The notes: generated by a model from the sequence alone, not told the origin. A DNA stretch of 64,000 nt from Melieria omissa (GCA_963971225.1 OZ020269.1:103030067-103094066); one strand, 5' to 3'. Shown: positions 23,420 through 34,930, counted from the stretch's first letter. Numbers and translations are program-made.

Positions 23420-23985
23420 AAATCGCGGTAAACCGACGAAAACCGTGGCCAACCTTGGATTGAGAGTCAGGAAGGTTTTTCTAAATGTTTGGTGTTCAAA
23501 CTTTTAATTCAGATCTTTACTGTCAACAAATGGATTATCTGAAGGCAGCAATTGCCCAGAAGCGGCCAGCTTTGGCCAAATAGAGAGAGGAGCTGTGTTC
23601 CATCAAGACAACGTCAGACCTCACATACATCGAGAGTGACTTGCCAGAAGCTCCAGGAGCTTGGTTGGAAGCATTTTCAGCATCCATAGTCCGGACATAG
23701 TACCAAGTGATTGCCACTTTTGTGTTGAAACGTAGTTTGAGGTTCACATTTGTCCCTTAGATAGAAGAAATTGCCCAGAAGCGGCCAGCTTTGACCAATA
23801 AGAGTGGAGTTGTGTTACATCAAGACCACACCAGGCCCCTCATACATTGACAGTGACCTATCAGAAACTCCAGGAACTTGGTTAGAAGGTTTTTCTATAT
23901 CCATATTCCGGACCTGGTACCAAGTGATTGCCACCTTTGTGTTAAAACGTAGTTTGAGGTTCACATTTGTTCATTAGTTCACACT
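23420..23985 (+). pseudogene. mariner transposase relic, part of it tandemly duplicated
   Basis: In shifting frames the sequence reads GKPTKTVANLGLRVRKVFLN, then LNSDLYCQQMDYLKAAIAQK and VFHQDNVRPH (second catalytic aspartate), then SPDIVPSDCHF (third aspartate, DD34D-type motif). The block from gcccagaagcggccagcttt (near 23554) to gttcacatttgt is repeated immediately at 23773-23970, giving two diverged copies of the catalytic end. Stops and frameshifts are frequent. No terminal repeats were found, so this is a fragment. Confidence 0.8.
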
Positions 23986-23989
23986 TTTC

Positions 23990-26471
23990 TTAAACCACAG
24001 AACAAAAAAACGGAAAAAATTGTGTATTATGTATTAAATAACTTAAAAAATTGTTTCCCCTTCTGACGAAGTGGTGTTTACAGATTTGGGTTGAAGAATA
24101 AATTTGTTTTCTTAACAAATTGTGCTTAACAATTGTGTGCTTCACACACGTTCGCACTTCAACCTAATTTTTCATTTCTATTCAAAGACTAATAACCCTC
24201 AACAGTTGAGCAACTGTAGAAACCATTTAAAAATCATTAATCGAAATTACAAAATTGCCAATGTTAATGTTTGATATTTGATGATTGTATGAATTTCAAT
24301 GCATTGAGCAGTTAAAAACGAAAACAATTAAGTTCTGATAAAAACGCTGATATAAAAAAGCCAGAGTGGCCCAAAAATTAGGTGCGGTTTCTGTTACTTT
24401 GTCTGGGTGTGTGTGTTGAAAATCAAAAAAATCTCACAGATACTCGAAATAATTAGAATGCGTCCAAACCTCTGAAAGGGCACAGCATGCAACATGTACG
24501 CACAACATTCCAACAATGCTATTGACATGAAAAGATCAAAAAACAACAACACTAAACAGTCAAAAACCATAGCAAACATGCTCAATGTCAGAGGGGAAAA
24601 GTTACACAACAAAAAAAACAAAAAACGAGCGCCAAAAACATTTTGAAAGCATTTCATGGCAGCTTGCAACATTTTTCTTCCTTTTTATTTTATAGATTTT
24701 TTCAAACTTTTCTTCCCTTTTTTTGTTTTGTATATTTTTATTATAATTTCTTATTTGTGTTTGTTGCTGTTGTGAAACAAAAGCGACACGCGCGTTTGTG
24801 TAAATTGTTTAAATAAACCGCAGCGCAATAAAAATTAGAACCGCAGCAAATTAAAATATAGACCGCTGCCCACATGCGCATACAGGGTGTCGGCGCGCCT
24901 TCACTGATGCGATGCGATCGCCGCTAATTGAGGTCTCAAGTTTACATTCGTACAATTATTGCCATACAAAAGCAAATTAGAATTCGATTGCATGTCAGAC
25001 ACATGTGAAAACTTAATTTCGAGTTTCGAGAACGTTGAAAACCGCCACAACAACTAGTCGAGTCGCTGTGTTGTAAAGGTTTCGAGGGCGCAGGCAATGG
25101 CGGCAAACCAACATCAATGGTTGAGTTGTGCGCCGGCGTGCTGGCGATTATCTGCGGTGCAGCACAGCGGCATAAAAGATCTGTGTTCAACTCTGCACTG
25201 ACACTTGTCAAAACGTGTAAGGTGTGCGTGCGCAGACAACGGCCGAGCTACGTGGGCTGGCTGTCGTGTGCATTAAAAGTAGATTTTGACAGGTAGACAG
25301 CGGCATGGACAAGTGGAAAGTGTAGCCGCACCGATAGATGGTCAGTTAGACAGATAGATATGGCATTGCCTTGGTCTCAGGTACTGTCAGCTGTACGACT
25401 GCAGTGGTCGAATGGCAAAACGATTATGAGATCAGACTGGGACTAAGTCGACCTAAGCAAACGGTGTCTTTAGAGATTGTCATAATTGTTGGAAGAAAGA
25501 AATTTAGGGAAACTGAATGACAGAGACTCATTGTTCCTTGGAAACAACGTGTAGCAGTGTTGGATATGACCGAATGTAGCAGTGTATGGTATGACGCTCA
25601 TGGCGTCACGCATTCAATAATTCCTTAGAATATGAAAATCACGCGATCTATTTCTTGGAATCGATACCAATGTATGTTTGTAATATATGTCACGTTCCTA
25701 TTTATCTATGTTCCAAATGTGTGTATATTAGCATGTAAGCGTAGCAATGTGTAGAACGATCAAATGTAAACCAACCTCGTTTGTCACGAGATCTGTGCCA
25801 TTTTCGGCGTTCACACCATATGTATGTATATGTATGTAAATGTAAGCATCATTTTGTATAGCCATAAGCTTTTGTGTTTCAAATCGATTGAATCATTATT
25901 AAAGTGAAAGTTGAAAAAGGAAGACGTGTCGCTTATAAACGTTTGAAAATAACTAAATCTAAATAGTTAAGAAAACCATAACACAGAGATTCACTATTCT
26001 TACTGGGAACTGTCTTTGGTTTAGCATAGTCAGCATTAAATCGCATTGGATCATCTTTTAGCTGTATAAATGTCATCAGCGTCATAATTTTTCTCTTAAA
26101 ATTCTGCTAGACTAATCCTGCTCTACTCTAATCCAGCTCATCTCTAATGCCATTTGCTTGTGTCACGCGTCACACAAGAAATTTTTCCCATTAATTTTAA
26201 AATCTGTTTAGTCAAGCAGTTTAAGTAGAGAAATTCTAAAAAAAAATTATATATGTTAAAAGAAAAATAAATGCTGTAAATACTTTCAGCTAAATTCTGC
26301 AGAGTAAATTTTGTATTTATTTATTTTTGTTACATTTTACTTAACGTTTACAATCTTTGGTCATTGAAAGTTAAATAAACCTTTTACAATTTGAAAAAAT
26401 TTAACTAACTTTTCTGTGTTTTTAATTATTCCAATTTATTTTAACTAATTTTTCTGTTTTTTGGGAATATG
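23990..26471. other. Non-coding stretch, no recognised gene
   Basis: The part at 24.7-25.3 kb is GC-richer, unique-looking host-type sequence. The 25.55-25.93 kb part has two tgtagcagtg starts, TATGTA repeats and an attattaaag signal that could be a solo LTR, but boundaries could not be fixed. Nothing coding is recognised. Confidence 0.4.
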
Positions 26472-26849
26472 TATTGGGTGTACAAGTAGAAAACCGCCGT
26501 TTTTTTCATAATTTGAGGCTTTATTGCGTATAGTAAGGGAAATGGATTGCTGAGTCACACCCAAAGAATCCGCGAGTTCTTGTTGCGTCTGACAAGAATC
26601 TTCATCCAACAGAGTCTCCAAAGCTGCATCTTCAAACTTTTTCACGGGACCCGGCCGATCCTTGTCTTTCACGTCATAATCACCATTTTTGAATTTCACG
26701 AACCATTCTCGACACGTTCTTTCACTGATACCCGACTCACTATAAGTTGCTACAATCATTCGACGCGCTTCAGCTGCAGATTTTTTCGAATGAAACGCGA
26801 AAAGCAAAATCTCCCGCAAATGACGCTTATTCGGTTCAAATTTCGACAT
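26445..26849 (-). CDS. Open N-terminal DNA-binding domain of a mariner transposase (catalytic domain deleted)
   Basis: The start chosen is 26849 (MSKFEPNKRHLREILLF) because mariner proteins begin just before this block; an upstream in-frame Met at 26993 gives a longer, less likely N-terminus. Residues 16-50 (KKSAAEARRMIVATYSESGI then SERTCREWFVKFKNG) and residues 87-105 (TQQELADSLGVTQQSI) are the two helix-turn-helix motifs. They are separated by DRPGP, the position of the GRPR-like linker. At about residue 108 the family sequence stops and the frame runs through the terminal repeat into flanking DNA, ending at 26445 (134 codons). No catalytic aspartate is present. If expressed it could bind mariner ends without cutting; expression is not shown. 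Confidence 0.75.
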   Translation of the reverse strand: MSKFEPNKRHLREILLFAFHSKKSAAEARRMIVATYSESGISERTCREWFVKFKNGDYDVKDKDRPGPVKKFEDAALETLLDEDSCQTQQELADSLGVTQQSISLTIRNKASNYEKNGGFLLVHPIHIPKKQKN

Positions 26850-27032
26850 CTTCACGCACCAACAAAAAAATGGACAATGAACAAGAACAAGAATAAACAA
26901 GCGAGATGATGTGGAGTTGTTAACCGATATCTTAGCTTGCCATGTGATGTTTCTGATCGGAATTCTCTCACCGATTTCCAAAGGTGGCACCACCCAGTGG
27001 AAAACGGCGGTTTTCTACTTGTACACCTGATA
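26472..27032 (-). mobile_element. Internally deleted mariner (26474-27030, 557 bp) with near-perfect 30-bp ends
   Basis: GGTGTACAAGTAGAAAACCG and the following GCCGTTTT form the ends at 26474-26503 and, complemented, at 27001-27030. They match at 28 of 30 positions and TA flanks both sides (26472-26473, 27031-27032). The interior keeps the 5' part of a transposase reading right to left and lacks the catalytic part. The element is non-autonomous but has mobilisable ends. Confidence 0.92.
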
Positions 27033-28087
27033 TTTTGTGCACGGTTATGATTTTGGTTTAAGTTTATTTCTTTTTATAGATTATACATTCTTATAGGATT
27101 CTGTTTGAAGATATAATGCGTCACCTTCTTCTTATTCCTCTTATTTTCTAGGTGGCATCTGTTTTTACGAAACTTGAATCTCTCTGTACACGGACGGTTA
27201 AAAGATGGAGTTGGAGCAGGGGTCCAAAGCAGGGATCTGTTAATAGAAAAAGGCTTGATACCATTTTTTTCGTCTCAACGGACCGCACATTCTGAGTCAT
27301 AAGACTCGTGCGACGAAAAAAATGGTATTCATAGTTTTTTAGTCGTTCGAACGGCCTTTGAAAAAACTCAATTTGCCTGATATATTTGACCGATAAAATA
27401 AAAGTCAAAAGTAACAGTTATTTTTGCATGAAATAACAAAAGGCACAAAATACCAGTTAATTTTAACTTATATAGTAAAAGTCTAAAATTTAAAGGGCGT
27501 TCAATATTCGTTAAGCTGAGGCCATAACGAGGTCATAATGGTATATTTGAAAAAATCCACCGACAATGTTTTCGTTATGCCTTTTTGATTTGAACATTGT
27601 AAAATAACAGTTATTTTCGGTCCCTGAAAAAAGCCTTTAATATGTCAAATCTCTGTAGTGTCTCACTTCACTTACCAAGCCTATAGTAAAATCCAAACAA
27701 TTTAGAGGCTGTAAAGACTAACTGAGTTTGGTGCGCTTTCAAGTGGGTCTCATCAGTTTCTGTATATGATGTCATGCGGACATCTATGGGAAGGCCAGCG
27801 TGGGGTCTGCAATGAACTCAAAACCTGAGTGGTTGGCGCCACCTTCAAGTGCAAGGCTAAGGCAGATACAGGTACTTTCTCTGGATGGCGAACAGTAGGT
27901 TAAGAAATGTCTCCAGCTGCAGAGTGGCTCGACTTTGTTGGCTTCACTACTATTATCAGGGAATAGACGGTAAGAGTGAAAATTCTCTAGGAATGCCTCT
28001 AGGTTGACGGCAGTGATCACGAGTCACTGGCCAATCAGTCGTACACGTAGCAAGATTTGGGATCACCCACCATATTTTTTTTAATTT
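27033..28087. other. Non-coding stretch, nothing recognised
   Basis: Open frames at 27148-27408 and 27784-28020 (minus) have no recognisable domains. The last 300 bp may be decayed LINE sequence upstream of the 28088 fragment, but I could not align it to a motif. Confidence 0.4.
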
Positions 28088-28249
28088 TATAGAAGCTGTA
28101 GAGAAGAAAACTACTGTGAAGAACTCGAGCACTTCTTATGCGGCTGCCTTACCTTAGCATTGAGAAGTCTAAATTCCTTCGGCAATAGTCTAATTAGCTC
28201 TTTAGCCGATTGGTCGGAGACAAGAATGAAATGCTTCAAGTCCCATTAG
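28088..28249 (+). pseudogene. LINE C-terminal zinc knuckle fragment
   Basis: One open frame reads YRSCREENYCEELEHFLCGC then LTLALRSLNSFGNSLISSLA, stopping at 28247-28249. It is the C-terminus of a Jockey/R1-group ORF2. The first knuckle cysteine is replaced by tyrosine, which would break metal binding. It resembles the fragments at 15047 and 1888 but is a different copy. Confidence 0.7.
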
Positions 28250-28495
28250 GACTATGGTATTTGGCTCTAATGCTTAGTTTTCTCAACAGAAAAGAGGTAC
28301 GCTAAAGTCGCCTACCTACCTACCCACTAAAGCTTTCTATCCCGAAGCATTTTCAAAAATCCCGGGATTCAGTGACCCTAACCCCGGGATTCGTGATTGC
28401 AAAACGCCTCTGGGATCCCAGGATTTCGGGAATCGCGGGACTGAAAGCCTTACAAGACAAGAACTTACGAACTTAAGAGCGGATATCTAAGGGGA

Positions 28496-29275
28496 CACGT
28501 GAGCATATTAAAAATTCTCAGCAATGACCCCATAATGCAAATCTTCGACAACATTACACCTGAAGTGGAATTCTCCAGGAGATACAAAGTCTGCATTTCA
28601 GACAGACAATCGTGGAGAACCTATAGATTCACCCCTGCACCAGGTTCTTAAATCTGGTACACGGATGGATCTAAGCTGGAAGACGGAAGCGTAGGGGCTG
28701 GAGTATATGGCCCAGGATTCCACAATTCCTTCCCTATGGGAAAGCTAGCTACCATATTCCAGAGAATGCCTACGTAGAAAAACATCTGGTGCACAGGTAT
28801 ATATATTATCCGATATATATATTATCAAGCGGCCCTAAAGGCTCTAGTAGCCTATGCGGTCTTCGCAAGACTTGTCAAGAATTACCGTGCTCTCCTAAAT
28901 GAACTGGGAGGTCGTAACTCAATAGAGCTGACCTGGATCCCAGGACCGAGGGTCACGAGGGCAACAAAAAAGCTGATCGCCTTGCCAAAAGCGGCGCAAT
29001 GGTGGGCCCTGAACCATTCTGTGGACTATCAAAAGGACACACATAAGAATGGCTAAGGAAATGGGTAGACCTAAACTTTGCCGAACAATGGACCAACAGC
29101 ACTGGACAACGCCAGGCAAAGCGGTTTATAACCCCAGACAGAGGAGTATGCAGAAAACCCCTCATGCTAAAAAAGGAGGACCTACGCATCCTCAAGGTAT
29201 ACCTAACTGGTCAATGCTCACTAAGGTATCATTTCAGTAAAATGGGAATTTCCTCTTCGGATGTCAATTAAGAGA
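28496..29275 (+). pseudogene. LINE 3' end with RNase H domain, frameshifted
   Basis: The sequence reads GHVSILKILSNDPIMQIFDN, then WYTDGSKLEDGSVGAGVYGP (first RNase H aspartate). After a frame break it reads QAALKALVAYAVFARLVKNY and SIELTWIPG, then in other frames remnants of the GHEGNKKADRLAKSG loop and RGVCRKPLMLKKEDLRILKV, SLRYHFSKMGI, with a stop near 29270. Near 28798-28835 a TATATATTAT expansion interrupts the usual LSDSQAA motif, so the third acidic site is separated from its helix. The copy is 5'-truncated and dead. It lies 250 bp after another LINE end, so two insertions in the same orientation are likely. Confidence 0.85.
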
Positions 29276-31617
29276 AATCACAAGTTTTAAGAAAAAATAT
29301 TGAAAAATATAGAAGTTATGAGCTCTTAAAGTAAGCTCCTTCAGCTTTGAAAAAAGTTGTCTACAAATAGCAGTTTTTTCTTTCACTGTCGTTCAATATT
29401 TCAAAATAAACTTTGAGCGTTTCCCTAAAACTTACTGTTGTTGTTAGTTTTACACGCTTTAGATGTGGAAAGAGCAAAATTTTACTGATTCTTTTCACTC
29501 AACAAACAACCAAACCCAGAAGATGACAGCCTCACAACTTCATTTGTATGAAAGACGCCCTCTGGTGTTGAATTTTTGAACTTTTATGAATTTTGTATTT
29601 TTTGCACTAAAAAATGTTAAGGATTGTTGAATAAATCCTGCTAATCGGTTTAATATTTTCTAAGATATGGTGTTTCCTTTCTTACTTTACTACATTTCAA
29701 ACTTGGTGAAAATATTCCAAACCAAAAATAGTTCGACAAAAACTAATAAAAAGCCTCAACTTAAGAGGGTTAAACCAGGCTTGCAAAAAGATCTACACTG
29801 TTCACAGTGCCTAATAGCCTCAATATTATTATTATTACCTATAGCAACCAAATTTACTCGGTATTAAGGGTATAAATAAACCTCGCGTACTAACTCTTCT
29901 TAGTCTTAGTGCTTGAGGATCGACCTCTTCAGAGATAGGTTTCTGGTTAGCGGAAAAGAAGACAACCTTGAAGAAGAAATCTTTTTAAGAAAACAACAAC
30001 TATGCCAAAGTTACTCAGTTCAGTTGCTGTATTCAAATTTGAGTTCACTTACCGATGGGGTCAATATCGAACGTTGTACTGCATACATGTATGTACAGAG
30101 ATATTTGCGGTACTAAACAATAACAAAGCGAGTCAATTACAGCTAACCGCTGGCCGCCCACTTTTAATTAGCGCAGTCTACAGTGTACAGTGTACAAAAA
30201 AGCAACAACAACAACAAAAGAGAAAGCGGCAAGCGGCAAATGCATCAGGTGCAGGATATAACTTGTACCGTTGGTGGCGGCGGTTTAACTTTTTTCGAGC
30301 ACTTTGACCCAATTCGATATGTTTGTAGTTGTAGGAATGACGCTGAGGTCTCTAGACACACACACACACATACATACAACAAAAATGCGCTGCAGTTGGC
30401 AACGCGTAGTGGTTTTTTAATTGTTTAGTGCGCTTGTGGCATGTGCTGCAAATGAAATCTGGGCGCCTATAATGGGTTAATTGTGTGCTGGTGCGGTGGG
30501 CGTGCGCCGTAATGACCAGACTGTGTGTTTAACATATGCTGCTGCCGTTGGTGTTGTTGTTGTTGCTGTTGGCTGTGGTCTCACCGCATACACAAGCTGC
30601 GCCACATTGCATTGCCATTTGCATTAGCATTAGAATGGCATTATTTGGTTAGAAACTTAAAGCTTTAAACTTTGTAATGGCCAGCAAAATGTCAGCAATG
30701 TGCTCGGTGTGTGCAATTGTGAATTGTTGCAGCTGACTGCAGTGTCACAAAGTCGCAAATGTTAAATTTCATTTCATTGCACTAAAGTTGGCTGGCGTAA
30801 TTGATTGACTCGCTGAAATGCTGTAATTGTGATTTAAGGCGATTTGAGCGCGCTGGCCGCCTCCGCCTCTGCTGCTGCCTGCGCCTGTGTGACAACGTGA
30901 GGCCGGTGCCCCTGGCGCGTTGTTGCTTGCCGATGGTGCCAAAAGTTCAAGCAACCAGGAAAGCATTCATAAATTAATTAATGCCACTTGCAGTTGACAG
31001 CGTCGACGACAGCGGCAGCGCGACGCACCACATCAAATTAATAATTGCACCCCGCGGATTTATGGTCGCAACGTATCAATAGACCAATTACCATCAGCAA
31101 CAACAACAACAACAACAGCAGCAGCAGTAGTAGTGGCAACGATGCTTATAACAAAAACAACAACAATATCTTGAGTGCATTGCCAACACGAACGCTGATG
31201 GCGTCGAACGCACTCCAAAGTGTTGGCGAGTAACCGAAATTCAAACGCAGCAGCGACAGCATTGAGCGCAACTCCGCTGAAGCGCTTCACTTTTGGAGGC
31301 GCGCACAAGTTTTGGGGTGTCGCAGCTAGTCAGTGCGGCCGCATGAATGCTCCAATTGTCCAAACAACGGGGGGCGTATGCGTTGCAAACGGCAACTTTG
31401 CTCGCTGGCTGGCTGCATTACATGTTATTGTCGTTGTTGCTGTTGCTGTAGGAGACAATGCGTTGATTTAGTGTGCAAAATTATAGGGTAGATGGCAGGC
31501 GGCAAGTGCAATTGGCAGCAATTGCGGCAAGTGGTTACGGTATTTATTGTTGTTAATGTAATGCAGCTTTAACTCCTAAGGAAGTTATAGCATTTTCAAG
31601 CGAAATAATAATAATAA
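29276..31617. other. TE-poor, GC-richer non-coding stretch with CAA/CAG and CA microsatellites
   Basis: From about 30.0 to 31.5 kb there is no recognisable TE. CA, CAA, CAG and TTG tracts recur (30195-30215, 30355-30372, 30550-30575, 31097-31130). Open frames over these tracts (30002-30307, 31045-31233, 31060-31308) are repeat translations, not genes. This is where one might look for host regulatory DNA. Confidence 0.5.
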
Positions 31618-32575
31618 TTGAGTAAATGATTGCATTTTGGTGAATTTATTTTTTTAATGATTAAAAATGGTTAGGAATACTTGTCACAATTTTTGGGACA
31701 GTTGTCCCAAATTTGTGACAGTTGTCACAAAGTTTGAAAATGAGTTTTGCAGTGTTCAAAATCGATTTTGATTAATATTAACAATTTTTTGTTCAAACTC
31801 TGACAAAACTGATTTAAAAAAGTTAAGTGAAAGTGATTGTAAATTATTTGAGACACTTGCCATAACTGGGACTGTTGTCCCAAATTTGTGACAAATGTCA
31901 CAAAGTGTGATAATAGCTTGTGCAGTGTTAAAAATCAATTTTGATTAATATTTGTAGCTTTTTTATTCAAACTTGAACAAAACTGTTACAAATAAGTGAA
32001 TACTACTTATTTTACTTGAGTGAAATCATGTAAAGCAAAACAAAATTGTGTAGAAAGTGAGTAAATGGTTGTATTTTAGTGAATTTATTTTTTTGCTGAT
32101 TATACATTATTTGGGACATTTGTTACAACTTTTGGGACAGGTGTCCCAAATTTGTGAAAATATTCACAAAGTTTGAAATTGACTTTTGCAGTGTTGAGAA
32201 ATGATTTTGATTAATATCAATCATTCGTTTGTTAAAACTCTGACAAAACTGATTTAAAAAATGAAGTGAAAATGATTATAAATTGTTTGGGACACTTGTC
32301 ACAACTTTGGGGACACTTGTCACAACTTTTGGGACACTTGTCACAACTTTTGGGACACTTGTCACTACTTTTGCGACAGTTTTCACAACTTCTGGGACAC
32401 TTGACCCAAATTTGTGACAAGTGTCACAAAGTTCGTTCATGACTTATATAGAGATAAAAATTGAGTTTGAATAATATTTGTAATTTTTTTCACTCAGACG
32501 TGAACAAAACTGTTTCAAATAAGTGAATAATACTTATTTTATTTGTGTGAAATCACGTAAAGCAAAAAAATTGTG
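31618..32575. repeat. Tandem repeat, about 440-bp higher-order unit, built on TGTCCCA/TGTCACA palindromes
   Basis: Unit 1 starts near 31618 (gagtaaatgattgcattt) and unit 2 near 32057 (gagtaaatggttgtatttt). Each is itself two roughly 220-bp half-units sharing ttttgcagtgtt, gattttgattaatat and tctgacaaaactg. Each half-unit opens with palindromes such as TTTGGGACAGTTGTCCCAAA (approximate) and TTGTGACA..TGTCACAA. No protein-coding content. Confidence 0.85.
32289..32409. repeat. Minisatellite inside the palindrome array, 20-21-bp unit, about six copies
   Basis: The unit GGGACACTTGTCACAACTTT is repeated head to tail with a few substitutions. Its minus-strand translation gives a DKCPKSC peptide repeat that is a by-product of the array. 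Confidence 0.9.
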
Positions 32576-32599
32576 TAGGAAGTGCAAATTTATCTAAAC

Positions 32600-34405
32600 T
32601 CTTAAGTTATTTTCTCATCAACTCAAGCTTTTTAGCCCATTCAATCAACATAACCACAGGCTATCATTCCAACATAAATCACCTATCAATCCAGTTACTC
32701 AACTCTAATCGAGCCACAATTAAATGCAAGTCAAATCAGTGAGAAAGAACTATTAACTCATTGTTGGGCACAACTCACTTAAGACGTTGTTACGAGTGAA
32801 AGGTTTGAATGCTTTGAATGTTGCAACAATCAACGGTACCTGCTGAAGGTTGCCAGACACTAACAAATAATTTCAAAGCGCAATAAAAACAAAAGATTTC
32901 ACACTCATATGCCAGCCATAAACAACACATCGCATCATTAACGTGTGCCCACAAAAACAAAAACACCAACAACAAAAATGGCTCAAACAGAACTGCACAG
33001 AAATTCGTTCTGGCGGCCTTTTACAAGTTTCGACTGTTGGAAAAGTAAAAGGCGGTTCAGGTTCAAAAGCGTAGTTAAACGTGAAAAATCTATATTTAGC
33101 GGCGCGTCGATAGACGGTCAAGCGTGGGGGCCAAACGTGCTCCGACTGGCCAACGGACGGACAGTGTCTGTAGACGGCGAGGTAATTAGCGAATTGGTGC
33201 TAATTGCGAGCGAAGCATTCAATTGCCTTGCGACCTATGCTCAACTGCTTTCAAAATATTATTGTGTGCATTGTTGTTTTTGTAAAACATAAAAACAAAA
33301 TATTCAACGTTGTTTGTGTGTGTGTGTGCTGCACCAGAAAAGTGTTTAACAACTGTCGGAAGACATGAAATGACTGCATAGTTTTATTTGCTTTTGTTTA
33401 ATTTTTTTACTGTTGGCGTTTAAGCTGGCGTCACTCCCCTTGAAGGGAAACCTTAAATGGCAATTCATATTTTCGAAACTGAAAGCAATGCATTGAATCA
33501 TGAGAAAACTATTCCAACACTTGTTTAGGTTTATGCGCACCGAAGTGCAATTTTGTTTCATATGTCCGGGAAATATTCAACTCACATACTCACTGTGAGT
33601 GGATGCTAAAGTTTTTGGCTATTCATGAGAAATGCCATTAAAAATGTTGTCATATTGAAGTCTGGTAAATATCTGTTCATACAATAAATGTCAAGTTTTC
33701 AGTGACGCCTGTCTGTGGTGATGACATTTTCCTCAAGGTTTTTGTTTGGCATTTTCACCATTGCACTCTTGACACTATTAGCCTGAGTTGTCACACATGC
33801 ACACTTGCCACATTTTTCAAATGTCAAAACTGGCACATTTTCACGCAGTTGTGACTAGTGGCACCCTACGTTCGGTGGTGTATGGTAGGATTGTGTTGAG
33901 TGAGGGTGATGGAAGTGGAGCTTTGGATGCTTATTGGTTTTTTTTTAGAATTTTGTTGAGACATTTTAAAAGTCCGAATTTGGTTTATAAATGAAAATGG
34001 TTTAATGTAAAATCAGGAAATCTCAACTTAAATTTCAAATATTTAATTTTGAAATTAAAATGTTTATGGATCGAGAAAGTTCGAGAATATTTTAGTTGAA
34101 TTAACCCATTAGTGCATAAAGTTAAAATATTATATATATATCACTGTTTTAAAAGGATAAACCTTGAGTAAAATATATATAACTCCTAAAATAACAATTT
34201 TGTTGGCGTCTGTTTTATCGAACGTTATGTTCTAATGGGTTAAGCTGAAAATAAGAAAAACTCAGTTTCAGAAGTCAACACCAGTTTTCAGTTAAAAGTT
34301 TTAGCTTAAATTTTTTTGTTTAAATCAGAACGATTAAAGTTCAAATGAGACAGAAATAATTCTAGTTTCGTAAACTTTGTGCCCCAAGAGAGAAACTTAA
34401 ACAAC
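32600..34405. other. Non-coding stretch, no recognised gene
   Basis: The open frame at 32945-33292 (115 codons, plus) has no recognisable domain. A GT tract lies at 33317-33328. Otherwise it is unique-looking AT-rich sequence. Confidence 0.4.
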
Positions 34406-34409
34406 TATA

Positions 34410-34796
34410 GGGGTATTCACAATGAGCTCGTTACTTTGTTAGTTCAGTACTCGATAGTTTTGTACGTGTATTTTGTTTTTGTAAAAGTATCGAACTATCG
34501 AATTACCGAGTAGCAAAGTAACAGGTGGCAGGATTGACAATTCGTTCGTTAGTTGGTAACACTGCGATCAGCTGTTTAATTTTATTTTGTTCCCGCGTTG
34601 CATCTGTTTTGGGCATTTTGGGATTGATTTCTGTGCACTTTTTGCAACAAATTTGTACAAAATCAGCTTTTGGAAAGAACAGCTCTCGTGTTGCCAGACT
34701 AACGAGACTATGGAAAAACGGATACTCACAGTTAAAAACTTTACCGAGTTACCAATTAACGAATTACCAAACTAACAAGGCCGGTGTGAATACCCA
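34410..34796. mobile_element. MITE with GGGTATTCAC ends and an internal hairpin
   Basis: The left end, gggtattcac followed by aatgagctcgttactttgtt, is mirrored by a right end ending gtgaataccc, with the cytosine/guanine-rich tip best conserved. A subterminal hairpin pairs 34430-34465 with about 34485-34522 (gttactttg ... caaagtaac). No protein is encoded, and a target duplication could not be settled. Confidence 0.65.
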
Positions 34797-34848
34797 TTAT
34801 GTTTTAGTATACTTTGAGCTCCAAATAACGATTTTTTAATTTACATTA

Positions 34849-34930
34849 GGGGTGTTCACACCGAGATCGTTACTTTGTTAGTTCGATACTCGGTAGTTTT
34901 GTACGCGTATTTTGTTTATGTAACAGAATT
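34849..34930. mobile_element. Left-end fragment of the same MITE family
   Basis: gggtgttcacaccgagatcg followed by ttactttgttagttc, ctcggtagttttgtacg and gtattttgttt aligns with the first 75 bases of the 34410 copy at about 85%. Similarity then stops, so the copy is truncated. It lies only about 50 bp after the first copy. Confidence 0.65.

Noticed and set aside
28330..28445. Cluster of cccgggattc palindromes, possible MITE end
   Set aside because: Several copies are present, but no paired ends or target duplication could be defined.
32289..32409. Short regularly repeated units resembling a CRISPR array
   Set aside because: The repeats are head to tail with no unique spacers, and the genome is eukaryotic.
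32232..32420. Cysteine-rich open frame with DKCPKSC repeats (minus)
   Set aside because: It is the translation of the 20-21-bp minisatellite; the frame changes wherever the repeat number changes and there is no signal peptide or start context.
32945..33292. 115-codon plus-strand open frame
   Set aside because: No recognisable domain; it opens in a K/T-rich low-complexity tract and has no supporting context.
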